From positions 21,115-85,114 of the forward strand of contig JAAELO010000756.1 of NCBI GenBank assembly GCA_024226555.1: a DNA stretch of 64,000 bases, written 5' to 3'. Of this stretch, positions 14,385 through 22,966 are shown piece by piece. The notes below the pieces were generated by a model, which was given only the letters and a program-made list of their open reading frames with translations, ran no database searches and was not told the origin of the DNA. The first letter of the stretch is position 1. Every line of letters starts with the position of its first letter. Both the position numbers and the translations under genes were made by a program. Origin of the DNA: Desulfobacterales bacterium (GTDB lineage Bacteria; Desulfobacterota; Desulfobacteria; Desulfobacterales; JAAELO01).

Positions 14385-15182
14385 TTATTTTTTTATTCCA
14401 ATAACAGGTAGGCGGTTTGGCTTCTGGTCCAACCATTTTTTAAAAACATTCTGATAAAAGCCTTCTTTGACGAGCTTCTGAATGATTATGTCATATTGTT
14501 CAGCAAGCTCATGACCGATTGGTGATTTTTTGCTGAAAGCGATGTAGCCGTTATATCCTTTATTAAATGGTTTTTTGTTAATAACAATATTATCTGTCAG
14601 CTTATTTTTTTTCATTAAATGACAGCCAACAATATAATCAATAATTATAGCATCAACTCTTTTCATATCAAGTTTTTTAAGATTTTGTATATCTTTGGTT
14701 ACCAAATCAAATTCAAATATTTTAGACTCTAAAAATTCTTTTGGATATGAAAAGCCTTGTATTCCACCAATGTTTAATCCTTTTATATCATTTGGGCTTC
14801 CATTAAAATCAATTTCAGGGGTGTCTTTATGACGAAAAATTGCAAGAAGTTCAACATTGTAATCATATTTAGGATACCATAAAAATTCATCTCTTTCCGG
14901 TTTATACCAAATGGAGATAATACCGTCTGCTTTCCCATTACGAACCTCATCAATAGCCCGTTTCCATGGGCGAATAACGTGCTTATACTTATAACCCATT
15001 CTTTTGAAAAGTTCTGTTAATATATCAATTCTCATACCTTTAATTTTACCATTATCTCTGAAGTTGTGTGGTTCGTACTCTGCACTGACTATAGTAACAG
15101 TTTGTTGAGCAATTGCGATATTAGAACTCAGGAAAATTGTACACATTATAATTAACATTGAGAAATTTAAATTCATTGACAT
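14385..15182 (-). CDS. Periplasmic substrate-binding protein, SBP_bac_3 type
   Basis: 265 aa with a signal peptide (cleavage near AIAQQ). Typical segments: TVTIVSAEYEPHNFRDNGKI, GMRIDILTELFKRMGYKYKH, VIRPWKRAIDEVRNGKADGI and later GYIAFSKKSPIGHELAEQYD. AT-rich like the chromosome, unlike its convergent neighbour. The 'RPWKRA' helix resembles the fourth, frameshifted paralogue at 22.1 kb. No permease nearby; substrate not predictable. Confidence 0.85.
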   Translation of the reverse strand: MSMNLNFSMLIIMCTIFLSSNIAIAQQTVTIVSAEYEPHNFRDNGKIKGMRIDILTELFKRMGYKYKHVIRPWKRAIDEVRNGKADGIISIWYKPERDEFLWYPKYDYNVELLAIFRHKDTPEIDFNGSPNDIKGLNIGGIQGFSYPKEFLESKIFEFDLVTKDIQNLKKLDMKRVDAIIIDYIVGCHLMKKNKLTDNIVINKKPFNKGYNGYIAFSKKSPIGHELAEQYDIIIQKLVKEGFYQNVFKKWLDQKPNRLPVIGIKK

Positions 15183-15572
15183 ATAGATTACTCCTTAAAA
15201 ATTATTTGCTCTTTTGAATGAATGCCTGACACAGGGGGATTTCGTGTTAGTGGAACCATTGGGAGCTCTCCAACACTTAATTGATCAAAAAAATAAGTAT
15301 TCTTCTGCATTTTTAAACTCAAATAGGGAATCCCTAAAGAGTATTTTATCTAAACTATAATTTTCATTCTATTGTAATTCAAATTAGTATGCCAAAATTC
15401 ATAAGAAATAAGGTTTAGTTTATCATGTTGTATTATGTGGAATAAAGACATTTTTAAAAAAATAATATCTCACAAAAGGATACAGTGAGACATAAATAAG
15501 ACAGTATCTTTTAATAGCTTCAAGCCATTCTCTCAATTACCCCATGGTAATTGATTATAGGTTCCCCTTCCC
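15183..15572. other. Intergenic region, no recognised features
   Basis: 390 bp. Holds a short MITE-end-like palindrome near 15328-15340 and, at 15540-15594, two direct copies of ATGGGTAATTGATTATA-like sequence next to the 3' end of the following gene. No ORF or RNA identified. Confidence 0.4.
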
Positions 15573-16091
15573 TTATGGGTAATTGATTATAAATTTGGTA
15601 ACTCCAGGTGTTTTTATTCCTTTAAGAGGTAAAGACTCATAGTATGTATTATACTTGATGCCACAGAATGATATAATATGCATTGGGAATAATGTTCTTA
15701 TTCCGAGTATAGTTGAAATTTCTTTTTCATCATCATCATCAAAAAATGAAAAGTTTATAAGATGCCATTGTTTACCAAAGTAGACTCCGAGAGAATGAGC
15801 CTCATTGTTCATGACAAATAGAAATGCTGGTAGATAATCGTTTGAACACATACTGACTTTCGCCTTATAATACGTATAATCATAAGGAGAAGTTTTTAAG
15901 AAATTTATTACTGGTATTAAAAAATCTGATGAATAATATACTCTGTATAGCTCTTCATGTACAAGCAGTGAATGAAACCCATCATTTATCATCCTGTTAG
16001 CATCTTCCGGGTCACTATACTCAGCCCATACAGGATGAATGTCAAATAACCCGGGGTCTATGTCGTTATAATGTATAAGTCTTAATTTCAT
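15573..16091 (-). CDS. Hypothetical protein, 172 aa
   Basis: Soluble, acidic, rich in aromatic residues; no signal peptide or membrane helix. Contains an acidic run FFDDDDEKEIS (~res 115-125) and a patterned SLPLKGIKTPGVTKF tail. No family recognised. Size and isolation resemble immunity-protein-like orphans, but there is no toxin gene nearby to support that. Its 3' end overlaps a short direct repeat (15540-15594), so the last residues may be new. Confidence 0.5.
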   Translation of the reverse strand: MKLRLIHYNDIDPGLFDIHPVWAEYSDPEDANRMINDGFHSLLVHEELYRVYYSSDFLIPVINFLKTSPYDYTYYKAKVSMCSNDYLPAFLFVMNNEAHSLGVYFGKQWHLINFSFFDDDDEKEISTILGIRTLFPMHIISFCGIKYNTYYESLPLKGIKTPGVTKFIINYP

Positions 16092-16576
16092 AAATATAAT
16101 ACTTTGATTCGTTAAACAATTTACATCTCTAACAAAGCTGTCATAGGTCTCCAGAGAGTTAATTACATTTTAACAAGCGCAGGGTATTTTCAACTGAATT
16201 TTGTACTATCAGTGGTCTATATTCATTGCCAGATAAACTGAAATTTAATGTAAAATTAGTATGATTCTATCATAAATACCTGTATTCGTAACTATAAAAT
16301 AGTTAATAGTTAGTGGTTTAATTAAATTCAATGTGACCTGATAGGTCTAAACAGATCAAACTTTGTTGATATGGATCTGGAACAAGAGTGCTTAATTTAA
16401 AAGGAAATTAAATTAATACAGTTTAAAAAAACAATTAGATTCATTGAATTTTAAAATTCACAGCAGGTTTATGTTTTGTAAGAACCATATGTAAAGCAAC
16501 TATCTCAAAATATATTTAGCTTGACAATAATTAGCATGCTAAATATAATCATCCTAAATATTGAGATGGAGATTTT
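16092..16576. other. Intergenic region upstream of marR
   Basis: 485 bp of AT-rich sequence; the last 60 bp hold a strong promoter with an operator palindrome. No other feature recognised. Confidence 0.5.
16521..16549 (+). promoter_or_regulatory. Consensus promoter with embedded MarR-type operator
   Basis: Perfect TTGACA (16521-16526), 17-bp spacer, perfect TATAAT (16544-16549). A perfect 12-bp palindrome TTAGCATGCTAA (16531-16542) fills the spacer, so a bound dimer would block RNA polymerase. Located 28 bp before the MarR gene, it fits autoregulation and control of the dehydratase genes behind it. Confidence 0.8.
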
Positions 16577-16996
16577 ATGAAAAAAAACAGACGACTGGTA
16601 TTTTTAAATTTAACAGCACAGCATTTATTAAAGAACCACCTGATAAATGCTTTTATAAATGATGGAGTTGAAATTACACCAGCCCATACGGGGATTTTAT
16701 TCTCTCTTTTAGAGGGGCAAAAATCCATGAATGATTTAAGCGAACTATTGAATGTTAAGAATTCAACAATCACAGGTTTGGTGGATAGGCTGGAAAAAAA
16801 GGGTTTTGTTAAAAGGGTTTCAGACCCTAAGGATAGAAGAAAATGGAATATCGTAATAACTGATTCAGGAACAATCGAAATAAAAAAAGCTTCTAAAGTT
16901 ATAAGCAGTATAAATAATGAAATTTGTGAAGGGTATACAGATGATGAGTTAGACTCTTTTACAAAGATTCTTAAAGGGATGATAGATAAATTTTGA
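16577..16996 (+). CDS. MarR-family transcriptional regulator
   Basis: 139 aa. Winged-helix core: AHTGILFSLLEGQKSMNDLS, recognition helix region VKNSTITGLVDRLEKKGFVK, then the wing with the signature SDPKDRRKWNIVITDSG. Ribosome site ggaga before the ATG. Directly upstream (33 bp) of the two 2-hydroxyacyl-CoA dehydratase subunit genes and behind a promoter with a built-in palindrome, so it most likely represses this operon and responds to the acyl-CoA or free acid substrate. Ligand is inferred, not visible. Confidence 0.9.
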   Translation: MKKNRRLVFLNLTAQHLLKNHLINAFINDGVEITPAHTGILFSLLEGQKSMNDLSELLNVKNSTITGLVDRLEKKGFVKRVSDPKDRRKWNIVITDSGTIEIKKASKVISSINNEICEGYTDDELDSFTKILKGMIDKF

Positions 16997-17029
16997 TTAA
17001 ATAGTTATTTACAAAGAGGAGGTCATTTG

Positions 17030-18076
17030 ATGCCTGAAAACAGGAGTAAAATTGGAATAACATGTGCTTATGCTCCAATTCAGATTATTCACGCTGCCGG
17101 ATTTACCCCGTATAGAATATTGCCTGCCACAGATTCAAAAGACCAGGCAGGACAAATACTCCATGATAATATATGTCCCCATGTAAAAATGATTTTAGAC
17201 AGAGTATTAGGTTCAGATATTCCGGAACTTAGCGGAACTTTGTTTATAAACAGTTGTGATTCGATGAGAAGGCTTGCAGGAGCATATCGAAAAACAAAAC
17301 CAGAAGCTAAAAATATTACAGTTGATCTTCCATCATCTGTAACTCAGACCTCTGTTACATATCTTGCGGACCAGTATAAGAAGATTGCAAAGGTTCTTGA
17401 AGAGTGGGGCTCCCATGAAATCACAGAAAAAAGACTTTTAGATAGTATACAAATATACAATGAACTAAAAAATCTTACACAAAAGTTGCAACTGTTCTTT
17501 AATGAAAACAAAATAAAAGATGCAAACAGAAAAATGCAGGGGGTATACAACCTCACATTAACCCATGATCCTGAAATAGTAATCGAAGCGATAAAAGAAT
17601 TATTAACCATTGATGAAGGTGAAACATCCAATTCAGTTCCTGTATTTCTTTTTGGTAATGTACTGCCTGACGAAGAGTTATTTAACCTTTTTGATGATTG
17701 TGGCGCTCAGATTGTCGATGACGACCTTTGTACAGGATCACGTTATATCTCAGAAATAAAACTGACAGGTTCTGATATTTTCAGTGATATCGCAGAAAGC
17801 ACTCTACTTAGTCCTCCCTGTGCAAGAACATTTGATCCTAATAACCCTGGTGCTATGGCAAAAAATATTTTTGACAGAGCTGGTAGCGTAAATGCAAAAG
17901 GGGTAGTTGGATATACTCTGAAATTCTGCGATCCATATCTTGCCAGAATACCGGAAATAAGGTCCGTTTTAAAAAGAGAAAAGATTCCATTTCTGCAACT
18001 TGAAGGAGATGGAAGATCCGGGACTATTGGGCAACAATTGACAAGAATAGAAGCTTTTATAGAGATGTTGAGGTGA
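17030..18076 (+). CDS. 2-hydroxyacyl-CoA dehydratase subunit (HgdB/FldB family)
   Basis: 348 aa from the ATG at 17030, which has gaggaggt at good spacing; a TTG just before it is less likely. HGD-D family signs: GITCAYAPIQIIHAAGFTPY, DNICPHVKMILDRVL, NSCDSMRRLAGAYR, a late PPCAR, and the C-terminal GTIGQQLTRIEAFIEML. The conserved cysteines would hold a [4Fe-4S] cluster. With its partner it should remove water from an (R)-2-hydroxyacyl-CoA through a ketyl radical, or serve a benzoyl-CoA-reductase-like role. No CoA-transferase or 2-hydroxyacid dehydrogenase adjoins, so substrate is unknown. Confidence 0.88.
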   Translation: MPENRSKIGITCAYAPIQIIHAAGFTPYRILPATDSKDQAGQILHDNICPHVKMILDRVLGSDIPELSGTLFINSCDSMRRLAGAYRKTKPEAKNITVDLPSSVTQTSVTYLADQYKKIAKVLEEWGSHEITEKRLLDSIQIYNELKNLTQKLQLFFNENKIKDANRKMQGVYNLTLTHDPEIVIEAIKELLTIDEGETSNSVPVFLFGNVLPDEELFNLFDDCGAQIVDDDLCTGSRYISEIKLTGSDIFSDIAESTLLSPPCARTFDPNNPGAMAKNIFDRAGSVNAKGVVGYTLKFCDPYLARIPEIRSVLKREKIPFLQLEGDGRSGTIGQQLTRIEAFIEMLR

Positions 18077-18080
18077 TGAT

Positions 18081-19286
18081 ATGCTTGAATATTATACAGA
18101 ACTTGAAAATGGCTTAAGTAAAGCAATTAGTGGAAGTAATAAAACGAATGCCCGGAAAAAATTTGCTCTTGAAATGACTAAGCTCGGTAGAGACCTTTAC
18201 TCCGGTGAAAAAAAAGTATCCTGGTGCGGGTTTACAGCCCCGTTTGATATCCTTAATACTTTTGGTGTTACATCTTGTTTTGTTGAGTATAATGGTGCCA
18301 TCTTAGCATCTATCGATAAAGCAAACGACTATCTAAACGACTCAGAGCAAGCAGGATATGCAGTTGATTCCTGTGCATTCCACAAATCGGTCTTTGGTGG
18401 AGTAATGAAAGGAACTATGCCTGTTCCTGATTTTATTGTTGGAACAACAACGCCTTGTGTTGCAGGCCTTGCAGTTCTTGAGAATATGGCGAGAGTCTAT
18501 AAAAAACCATTCTTTGTTTTGAACATTCCTGAAACAGATACTATAGATAACGTTCAATATCTTAAAAATCAACTAACTGAGATGATAGATTTTGCATCAC
18601 AGCACTCTGGAGTTAAATTTGATTTTGATAAATTTAAAGAATCCATTAAGCTGACAAATAAAGCCAGAGAGATAATGGTAAAAATATTTGATTTAGCAAA
18701 ATCTACCCCTTCTCCTGTTAATAATAAACTGTTAAAAGATTTTGGTATAATTCTTCCTCTTTTCTTTGGTACAGAGAAAGGAGTTGAACTTTGCAATGCT
18801 TTCTATAATGAGTTTAAGAACACTGTTAGAGAAGGGGTTTTCAGAGAAGAGAAAATTAAACTACTATGGATTCAAACAAGGATCCAATTCAGGTACAATC
18901 TGGAGAAAATATTAGAGGAGAATTTTGGAGCTAAAATAGTAGTTGATGAACTGAATATGATCAACTGGGATCCTATTGATCCTGAAAACCCTTTGGAATC
19001 TATAGCTTTGAGGATGATAAAACATCCATACAGTACCACCATTGAAAACAGGGTAAAAAAGCTGCAGGACCTTTCAAAAGAGTATGGAGTAGATGGAGCG
19101 ATTAATCCATGTCACTGGGGGTGTCGTCAGGGAACTGGAGCAAGAGGATTAATTTCAGGTGGTTTAAAAGAGGCTGGAGTTCCTGTTTTAAACCTTGAGA
19201 TAGATTGTGTGGATACCAGGAATTTAGCCGAGGGGCAGCTAATGACGAGAATAGAAGCGTTCATGGAAATGCTTTTGGAAAAGTAA
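18081..19286 (+). CDS. 2-hydroxyacyl-CoA dehydratase subunit (second, HGD-D family)
   Basis: 401 aa, starting 5 bp after the partner gene. Key segments: KVSWCGFTAPFDILNTFGV, AVDSCAFHKSVFGG, VGTTTPCVAGLAVLENMARV, NPCHWGCRQGTGARGLISGG and a final GQLMTRIEAFMEML. Four cysteine contexts match the cluster-binding set of the family. It forms the heterodimer with the preceding subunit; electrons come from the activase encoded 450 bp downstream. Both subunits end in the same LTRIEAF-like motif, as expected of an ancient duplication. Confidence 0.88.
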   Translation: MLEYYTELENGLSKAISGSNKTNARKKFALEMTKLGRDLYSGEKKVSWCGFTAPFDILNTFGVTSCFVEYNGAILASIDKANDYLNDSEQAGYAVDSCAFHKSVFGGVMKGTMPVPDFIVGTTTPCVAGLAVLENMARVYKKPFFVLNIPETDTIDNVQYLKNQLTEMIDFASQHSGVKFDFDKFKESIKLTNKAREIMVKIFDLAKSTPSPVNNKLLKDFGIILPLFFGTEKGVELCNAFYNEFKNTVREGVFREEKIKLLWIQTRIQFRYNLEKILEENFGAKIVVDELNMINWDPIDPENPLESIALRMIKHPYSTTIENRVKKLQDLSKEYGVDGAINPCHWGCRQGTGARGLISGGLKEAGVPVLNLEIDCVDTRNLAEGQLMTRIEAFMEMLLEK

Positions 19287-19737
19287 AATTCCTTTATCTA
19301 CTTCGTTATAAATCCTGATCAGACCTTCGACATACAAAACCGTATGCCGCAAGGCCTGCTCAGAATTTAATGCCTTGTATGCCTTGTATATAAAGTTTTT
19401 TACTTTGCCAATAATAAGCAGAAATTGAAACGAAATGGTTTTTTATGCGATTGAAGACAGAACACTACAGGTTTATCCGTGGATGAATGAGCAATTTAAA
19501 GTCTGATGCGATTTCAGTATCAGGTTTGGCCACTGGCTGATGTATTAAAATAGAACTTAGAGGTCGCCCGGGGGAATCTATTTAAAAAATATTCGCTTAG
19601 AGGTTTTATAAGTATAAACTAAATATAGGATTAATGACTTTGTTATAATATAGAAATAGAGTTACTTAATATCTATAAAATTTAAACTGAAATGTTTTCT
19701 ATTTTTAGAAACATAAAGCATAAAGGGAATTTAAATC
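19287..19737. other. Intergenic region before the activase gene
   Basis: 451 bp. Contains the GATCAGAC-type repeat (19315-19363), a doubled TGCCTTGTA motif reminiscent of MITE interior sequence on the other strand (~19371-19390), and AT-rich sequence. The gap means the activase may have its own promoter. Confidence 0.45.
19315..19363. repeat. GATCAGAC-type palindromic repeat
   Basis: CTGATCAGACCTTCGACATAC ends in CCGCAAGGCCTGCTCAG; CATAC/GTATG and CCTT/AAGG pair. The core GATCAGACsTTCGA recurs in reverse orientation at 11274-11319. Confidence 0.4.
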
Positions 19738-20520
19738 ATGTACTATTTAGGAATAGATATAGGAAGTCTTTCGTGTGATGCAGTTTTAATTAATGAAGCA
19801 AAAGAGGTATTATCAAGTTCCGTTATTCCAACCGGAGCAAAAAATATTGAGGCGATAGCAAGGGTTAAGAAGGAAGTCTTTGAAAATTCCGGGATATCTG
19901 AATCAGATCTTAAAGCCATTGTTTCAACAGGATATGGTCGAAACAGAGTGGAAGAGAAGTTGACTTCAGTAACTGAGATAACATGTCATGCCAGAGGAAT
20001 TTCTGAAACATTTAAAGGGACTGAAGTGCTGGTTGATATTGGTGGGCAGGATAGTAAAGCAATACTTTTGGATGAAGATGGAAAAGTTGCTGATTTTGCC
20101 ATGAACGATAAATGCGCTGCTGGTACAGGAAGATTTCTTGAAGCTATGGCAAGAGCTCTTCAGGTTGATATAGAAGAACTTGCAAACCTTGATGAGGGTG
20201 CAATGAAAGGCCTTACTTTGAGCAGTATGTGTACAGTTTTTGCAGAAAGTGAAGTGGTATCCTTAATCGCCAATGGAACAGAGATAAATGAGATAGTAAA
20301 CGGAATGAACAGAGCAATTGCATCAAGAACACTATCACTTGTAAAAAGAGTAAAGCAAGATATAAATGGTTCAAAAATCTCAATGTCCGGTGGTGTTGGG
20401 AGAAATCATGGAGTAGTAAGAGCATTAAGTGAAGCTTTGAAGTGTGAAATTAATGTTCCGGAAAAGCCAGACACAATTGGAGCTTTAGGCGCTGCATTGA
20501 TTGCACTTGAAAGATCATAA
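19738..20520 (+). CDS. Acyl-CoA dehydratase activase (HgdC/FldI, BadF/BadG family)
   Basis: 260 aa, the usual size of the homodimeric activator. ASKHA ATPase motifs: GIDIGSLSCDAVLI (phosphate 1), STGYGRN, VDIGGQDSKAI (phosphate 2), the cluster cysteine motif NDKCAAGTGRFLEAMA, second cysteine SSMCTVFAESEVVSL, and adenosine motif MSGGVGRNHGVV. Two cysteines per subunit would bind one [4Fe-4S] between subunits. It delivers a low-potential electron, driven by ATP, to the two-subunit dehydratase upstream. Extremely oxygen-sensitive in known members, supporting an anaerobic host. Confidence 0.92.
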   Translation: MYYLGIDIGSLSCDAVLINEAKEVLSSSVIPTGAKNIEAIARVKKEVFENSGISESDLKAIVSTGYGRNRVEEKLTSVTEITCHARGISETFKGTEVLVDIGGQDSKAILLDEDGKVADFAMNDKCAAGTGRFLEAMARALQVDIEELANLDEGAMKGLTLSSMCTVFAESEVVSLIANGTEINEIVNGMNRAIASRTLSLVKRVKQDINGSKISMSGGVGRNHGVVRALSEALKCEINVPEKPDTIGALGAALIALERS

Positions 20521-20715
20521 ATATAATTATTTAATTTTATTGCACGGCTGATTTTACTACAAATACTTCGTTGCAAGTCACTCGTGGTATGCATGATAAA
20601 ACTTCATGTCTTGTATTTATAGCAAACTCAACCATGTACCACTAATACAAAATTTATTAAGTTTTTTATAAACGACATATACTAGATTTTGATAACCAAA
20701 TAAATTGATACTATA

Positions 20716-20845
20716 GGGAACCTATAATATCTAGAATTTTGATTGAAATACAAGGGTGAGAAAAATGTAACGAGCTGATTTTAAAACAGTTATATTTTAC
20801 GAACAACGCTGTAGTTCGGTCAAAAGGCAGTTATTAGAGATTCCC
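20716..20845 (+). mobile_element. MITE copy, first of a tandem pair, TSD TATA
   Basis: GGGAACCTATAATATC to AGTTATTAGAGATTCCC, flanked by TATA (20712-20715 and 20846-20849). The right TATA is shared with the next copy. Confidence 0.85.
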
Positions 20846-20849
20846 TATA

Positions 20850-20979
20850 GGGAATCTATAATATCTAGAATTTTGCTTGAAATACAAGGGTGAGAAAAAT
20901 GTAACGAGCTGATTTTAAAACAGTTATATTTTATGAACAACGCTGTAGTTCGGTCAAAAGGCAGTTATTAGAGATTCCC
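20850..20979 (+). mobile_element. MITE copy, second of a tandem pair, TSD TATA
   Basis: Differs from the preceding copy by only a few bases; flanked by TATA at 20846-20849 and 20980-20983. Ends just after the stop codon of the GNAT gene, where its hairpin may act as terminator. Confidence 0.85.
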
Positions 20980-20984
20980 TATAA

Positions 20985-21815
20985 TTAATAACTACATAAT
21001 TTGTAGTAAGGTATGTAAAGTTCAGGTTCAAAACCCATTTTCAGAGCAAGCCTTAATGAAGGTTCATTTGAATCCCTACACGACCACACTGGTTCATACC
21101 CATTTCCAAGACAATAATCAATCAAAGCTGCGCATGTATAGAGAGCAAAACCTTTACCCCTACATTCTGGAATTGTTTCCATGCCAAGTTCGAGCTTCTT
21201 ATCAATAATAAAAGAAGCGAATGCGATTGCTACATTTTTACTTTCATATTTAAGAGTAAAACCAATAGATTTTTCAATAAACTCCTCCGGGCTATTCCAG
21301 AAATGATGTGGAACAACACTTCCTTTGAAATTTTCATACATGTCCTTATCAGTTAATACAATTTCAAACTTATCAACAATACTTCTTTTTTTAAAAGCCT
21401 CATATATTTCAATATTGAACTTAAAATTTACTCTTTGGTGTTCAATAATTTTATCCTTTTCATATTCACAACTCCCATGCTTAATACGATTTTGTCCCCA
21501 CATATCTGAAAGTACCAAGCTCCATCTATTGGGATAAACCTGCATCCATTCATCACCATTTCTCATTTCATTATTGTTCAGGGAGTAGTCAAAAATAGAT
21601 CTGTTAAAGCTTTCATTATCGGTTTCTCCAAAAAGCAGCGACATTCCATACGGATGGACAATGTGAAATGATAGTGGATTATCTTCATTATCAACATATA
21701 TTTTACCTTCAACATTGCCATTAACCACAGAAACAGCAAACAGATTGTTAATTTTTAACTCATTTAATGGTTTCAGTACTTTATAATATAGACTTTTTTC
21801 CAACAAAATCATCAC
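20985..21815 (-). CDS. GNAT-family acetyltransferase (GNAT_acetyltran type)
   Basis: 276 aa, soluble. The C-terminal ~110 residues carry the GNAT core: SFIIDKKLELGMETIPECRGKGFALYTCAALIDYCL, with the acetyl-CoA P-loop version R-G-K-G-F/A, then PVWSCRDSNEPSLRLALKMGF, a motif typical of the PF12746-type family. The N-terminal half (res 1-160) is the family's variable domain. Substrate unknown. Ribosome site aaggaga before the ATG. Monocistronic; two tandem MITEs abut its 3' end. Confidence 0.8.
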   Translation of the reverse strand: MMILLEKSLYYKVLKPLNELKINNLFAVSVVNGNVEGKIYVDNEDNPLSFHIVHPYGMSLLFGETDNESFNRSIFDYSLNNNEMRNGDEWMQVYPNRWSLVLSDMWGQNRIKHGSCEYEKDKIIEHQRVNFKFNIEIYEAFKKRSIVDKFEIVLTDKDMYENFKGSVVPHHFWNSPEEFIEKSIGFTLKYESKNVAIAFASFIIDKKLELGMETIPECRGKGFALYTCAALIDYCLGNGYEPVWSCRDSNEPSLRLALKMGFEPELYIPYYKLCSY

Positions 21816-22113
21816 TGAATCTCCTTTTCATAATTAATGAAAAATATACTTACAAAAATATTCAAAAAAAAGCAGATACAGATTGTATTAAAAAATTTAA
21901 TAACAACCGATACTTGTATAACCAATAACGATCAGCTAAAAAAGAATTCACTTTATTTTTCAAACAATTATTGTTAAAATCATTGTTAATAAAGAATTCA
22001 ATTTATTTCTATACCATATTACCGGTCAGGTTCTAATCAATGACTATACTCATTTTGATGCAATGGAATTCAAAATTTCTGATATATCTTTTAAAAAGTT
22101 TGTTAGGGGGAAT

Positions 22114-22894
22114 ATGAAACAATTTCTATATGTCATTATACTTATATTATGGGTTGTACAAATAAATGCTACTGAAATTAAGATATACACTAATGATAGC
22201 ATACCAACTAATTACAAGGAAAATGGTAAACTTATTGGAACAACTGTAGATATTGTTGAAGAGATTCAAAAATATTTGAAAAAGGATGTGAAAATAGAAG
22301 TCTATCCCTGGGCCAGAGCTTATGCGCTATCAAAAAAGGAATCAAATATTGTTATTTTTACTTGCTGCCAAAACACAGGAGAGGCTTGATTATGGGTTTC
22401 AGTATTTAGGACCTGTAATAACCAGAAAGCATACTTTATACATGAAGAGAGGTGATGGATTCACAATTAATACTCTGGAAGATATCAAAAATCAAAAATT
22501 ATATGCAGGATGTTTGTTAGGAGATTGGAGGAGTAAATTCCTTAAAAAACAGGGTATTCCTATACAAAATGTTGGAACATATAAACAAAACGTCCTGAAG
22601 CTCTTAGCTGGTAGAGTTTCATTAATGGTTGCATCGGATATGAAGATTAAATCTTTATTAAATAAAGTTGGAGTGGGGTTAAATGAAGTTGAACCAGTCT
22701 ATGTTTTCAGGGTGTCTCCAAGTTTCATAATGTTCTCAAAGGGGACTGACCAGAATGTTATAGATCAGTGGAAAAAAGCATTTTCAAAGATAAGTAAAAC
22801 AGATTATTTTAAAAAACTCTCAAAGAAATGGAGTAAAATTCTATTAGCTCCGATAAAATATTCCCATGATAAAGGTTTATATGTAGACCAATAG
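22114..22894 (+). pseudogene. Frameshifted SBP_bac_3 substrate-binding protein
   Basis: The ATG at 22114 follows taggggg. The first frame gives a signal peptide (MKQFLYVIILILWVVQINA), then IKIYTNDSIPTNYKENGKL and YPWARAYALSKKESNIVIFT; it stops at 22389. The second frame continues the family from AAKTQERLDYGFQYLGPVI to the stop at 22894. One extra base near 22355-22363 (T run followed by CTTG) accounts for the break. The joined protein would be about 259 aa, the normal length. Either a true pseudogene or a sequencing error in the T run. Fourth SBP_bac_3 member in the window. Confidence 0.8.
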
Positions 22895-22943
22895 TTTTAA
22901 ATTTGTATCACGTTAACCTGCCAAATAATACATAAATAATCTG

Positions 22944-22961
22944 CAGTTATTAGAGGTTCCC
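22944..22961. mobile_element. Solo right end of the MITE family
   Basis: CAGTTATTAGAGGTTCCC with no matching left end nearby. It sits 6 bp past the sulfatase stop codon. Confidence 0.5.
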
Positions 22962-22966
22962 TTGAT

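Larger units (their letters stand above)
20521..20984. other. Intergenic region with tandem MITEs and a degraded third
   Basis: 464 bp. 20540-20640 contains MITE-like fragments (GGCTGATTTTACTACA and a reversed CTTGTATTT), probably a decayed copy. It is followed by two near-identical intact copies. Confidence 0.6.
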
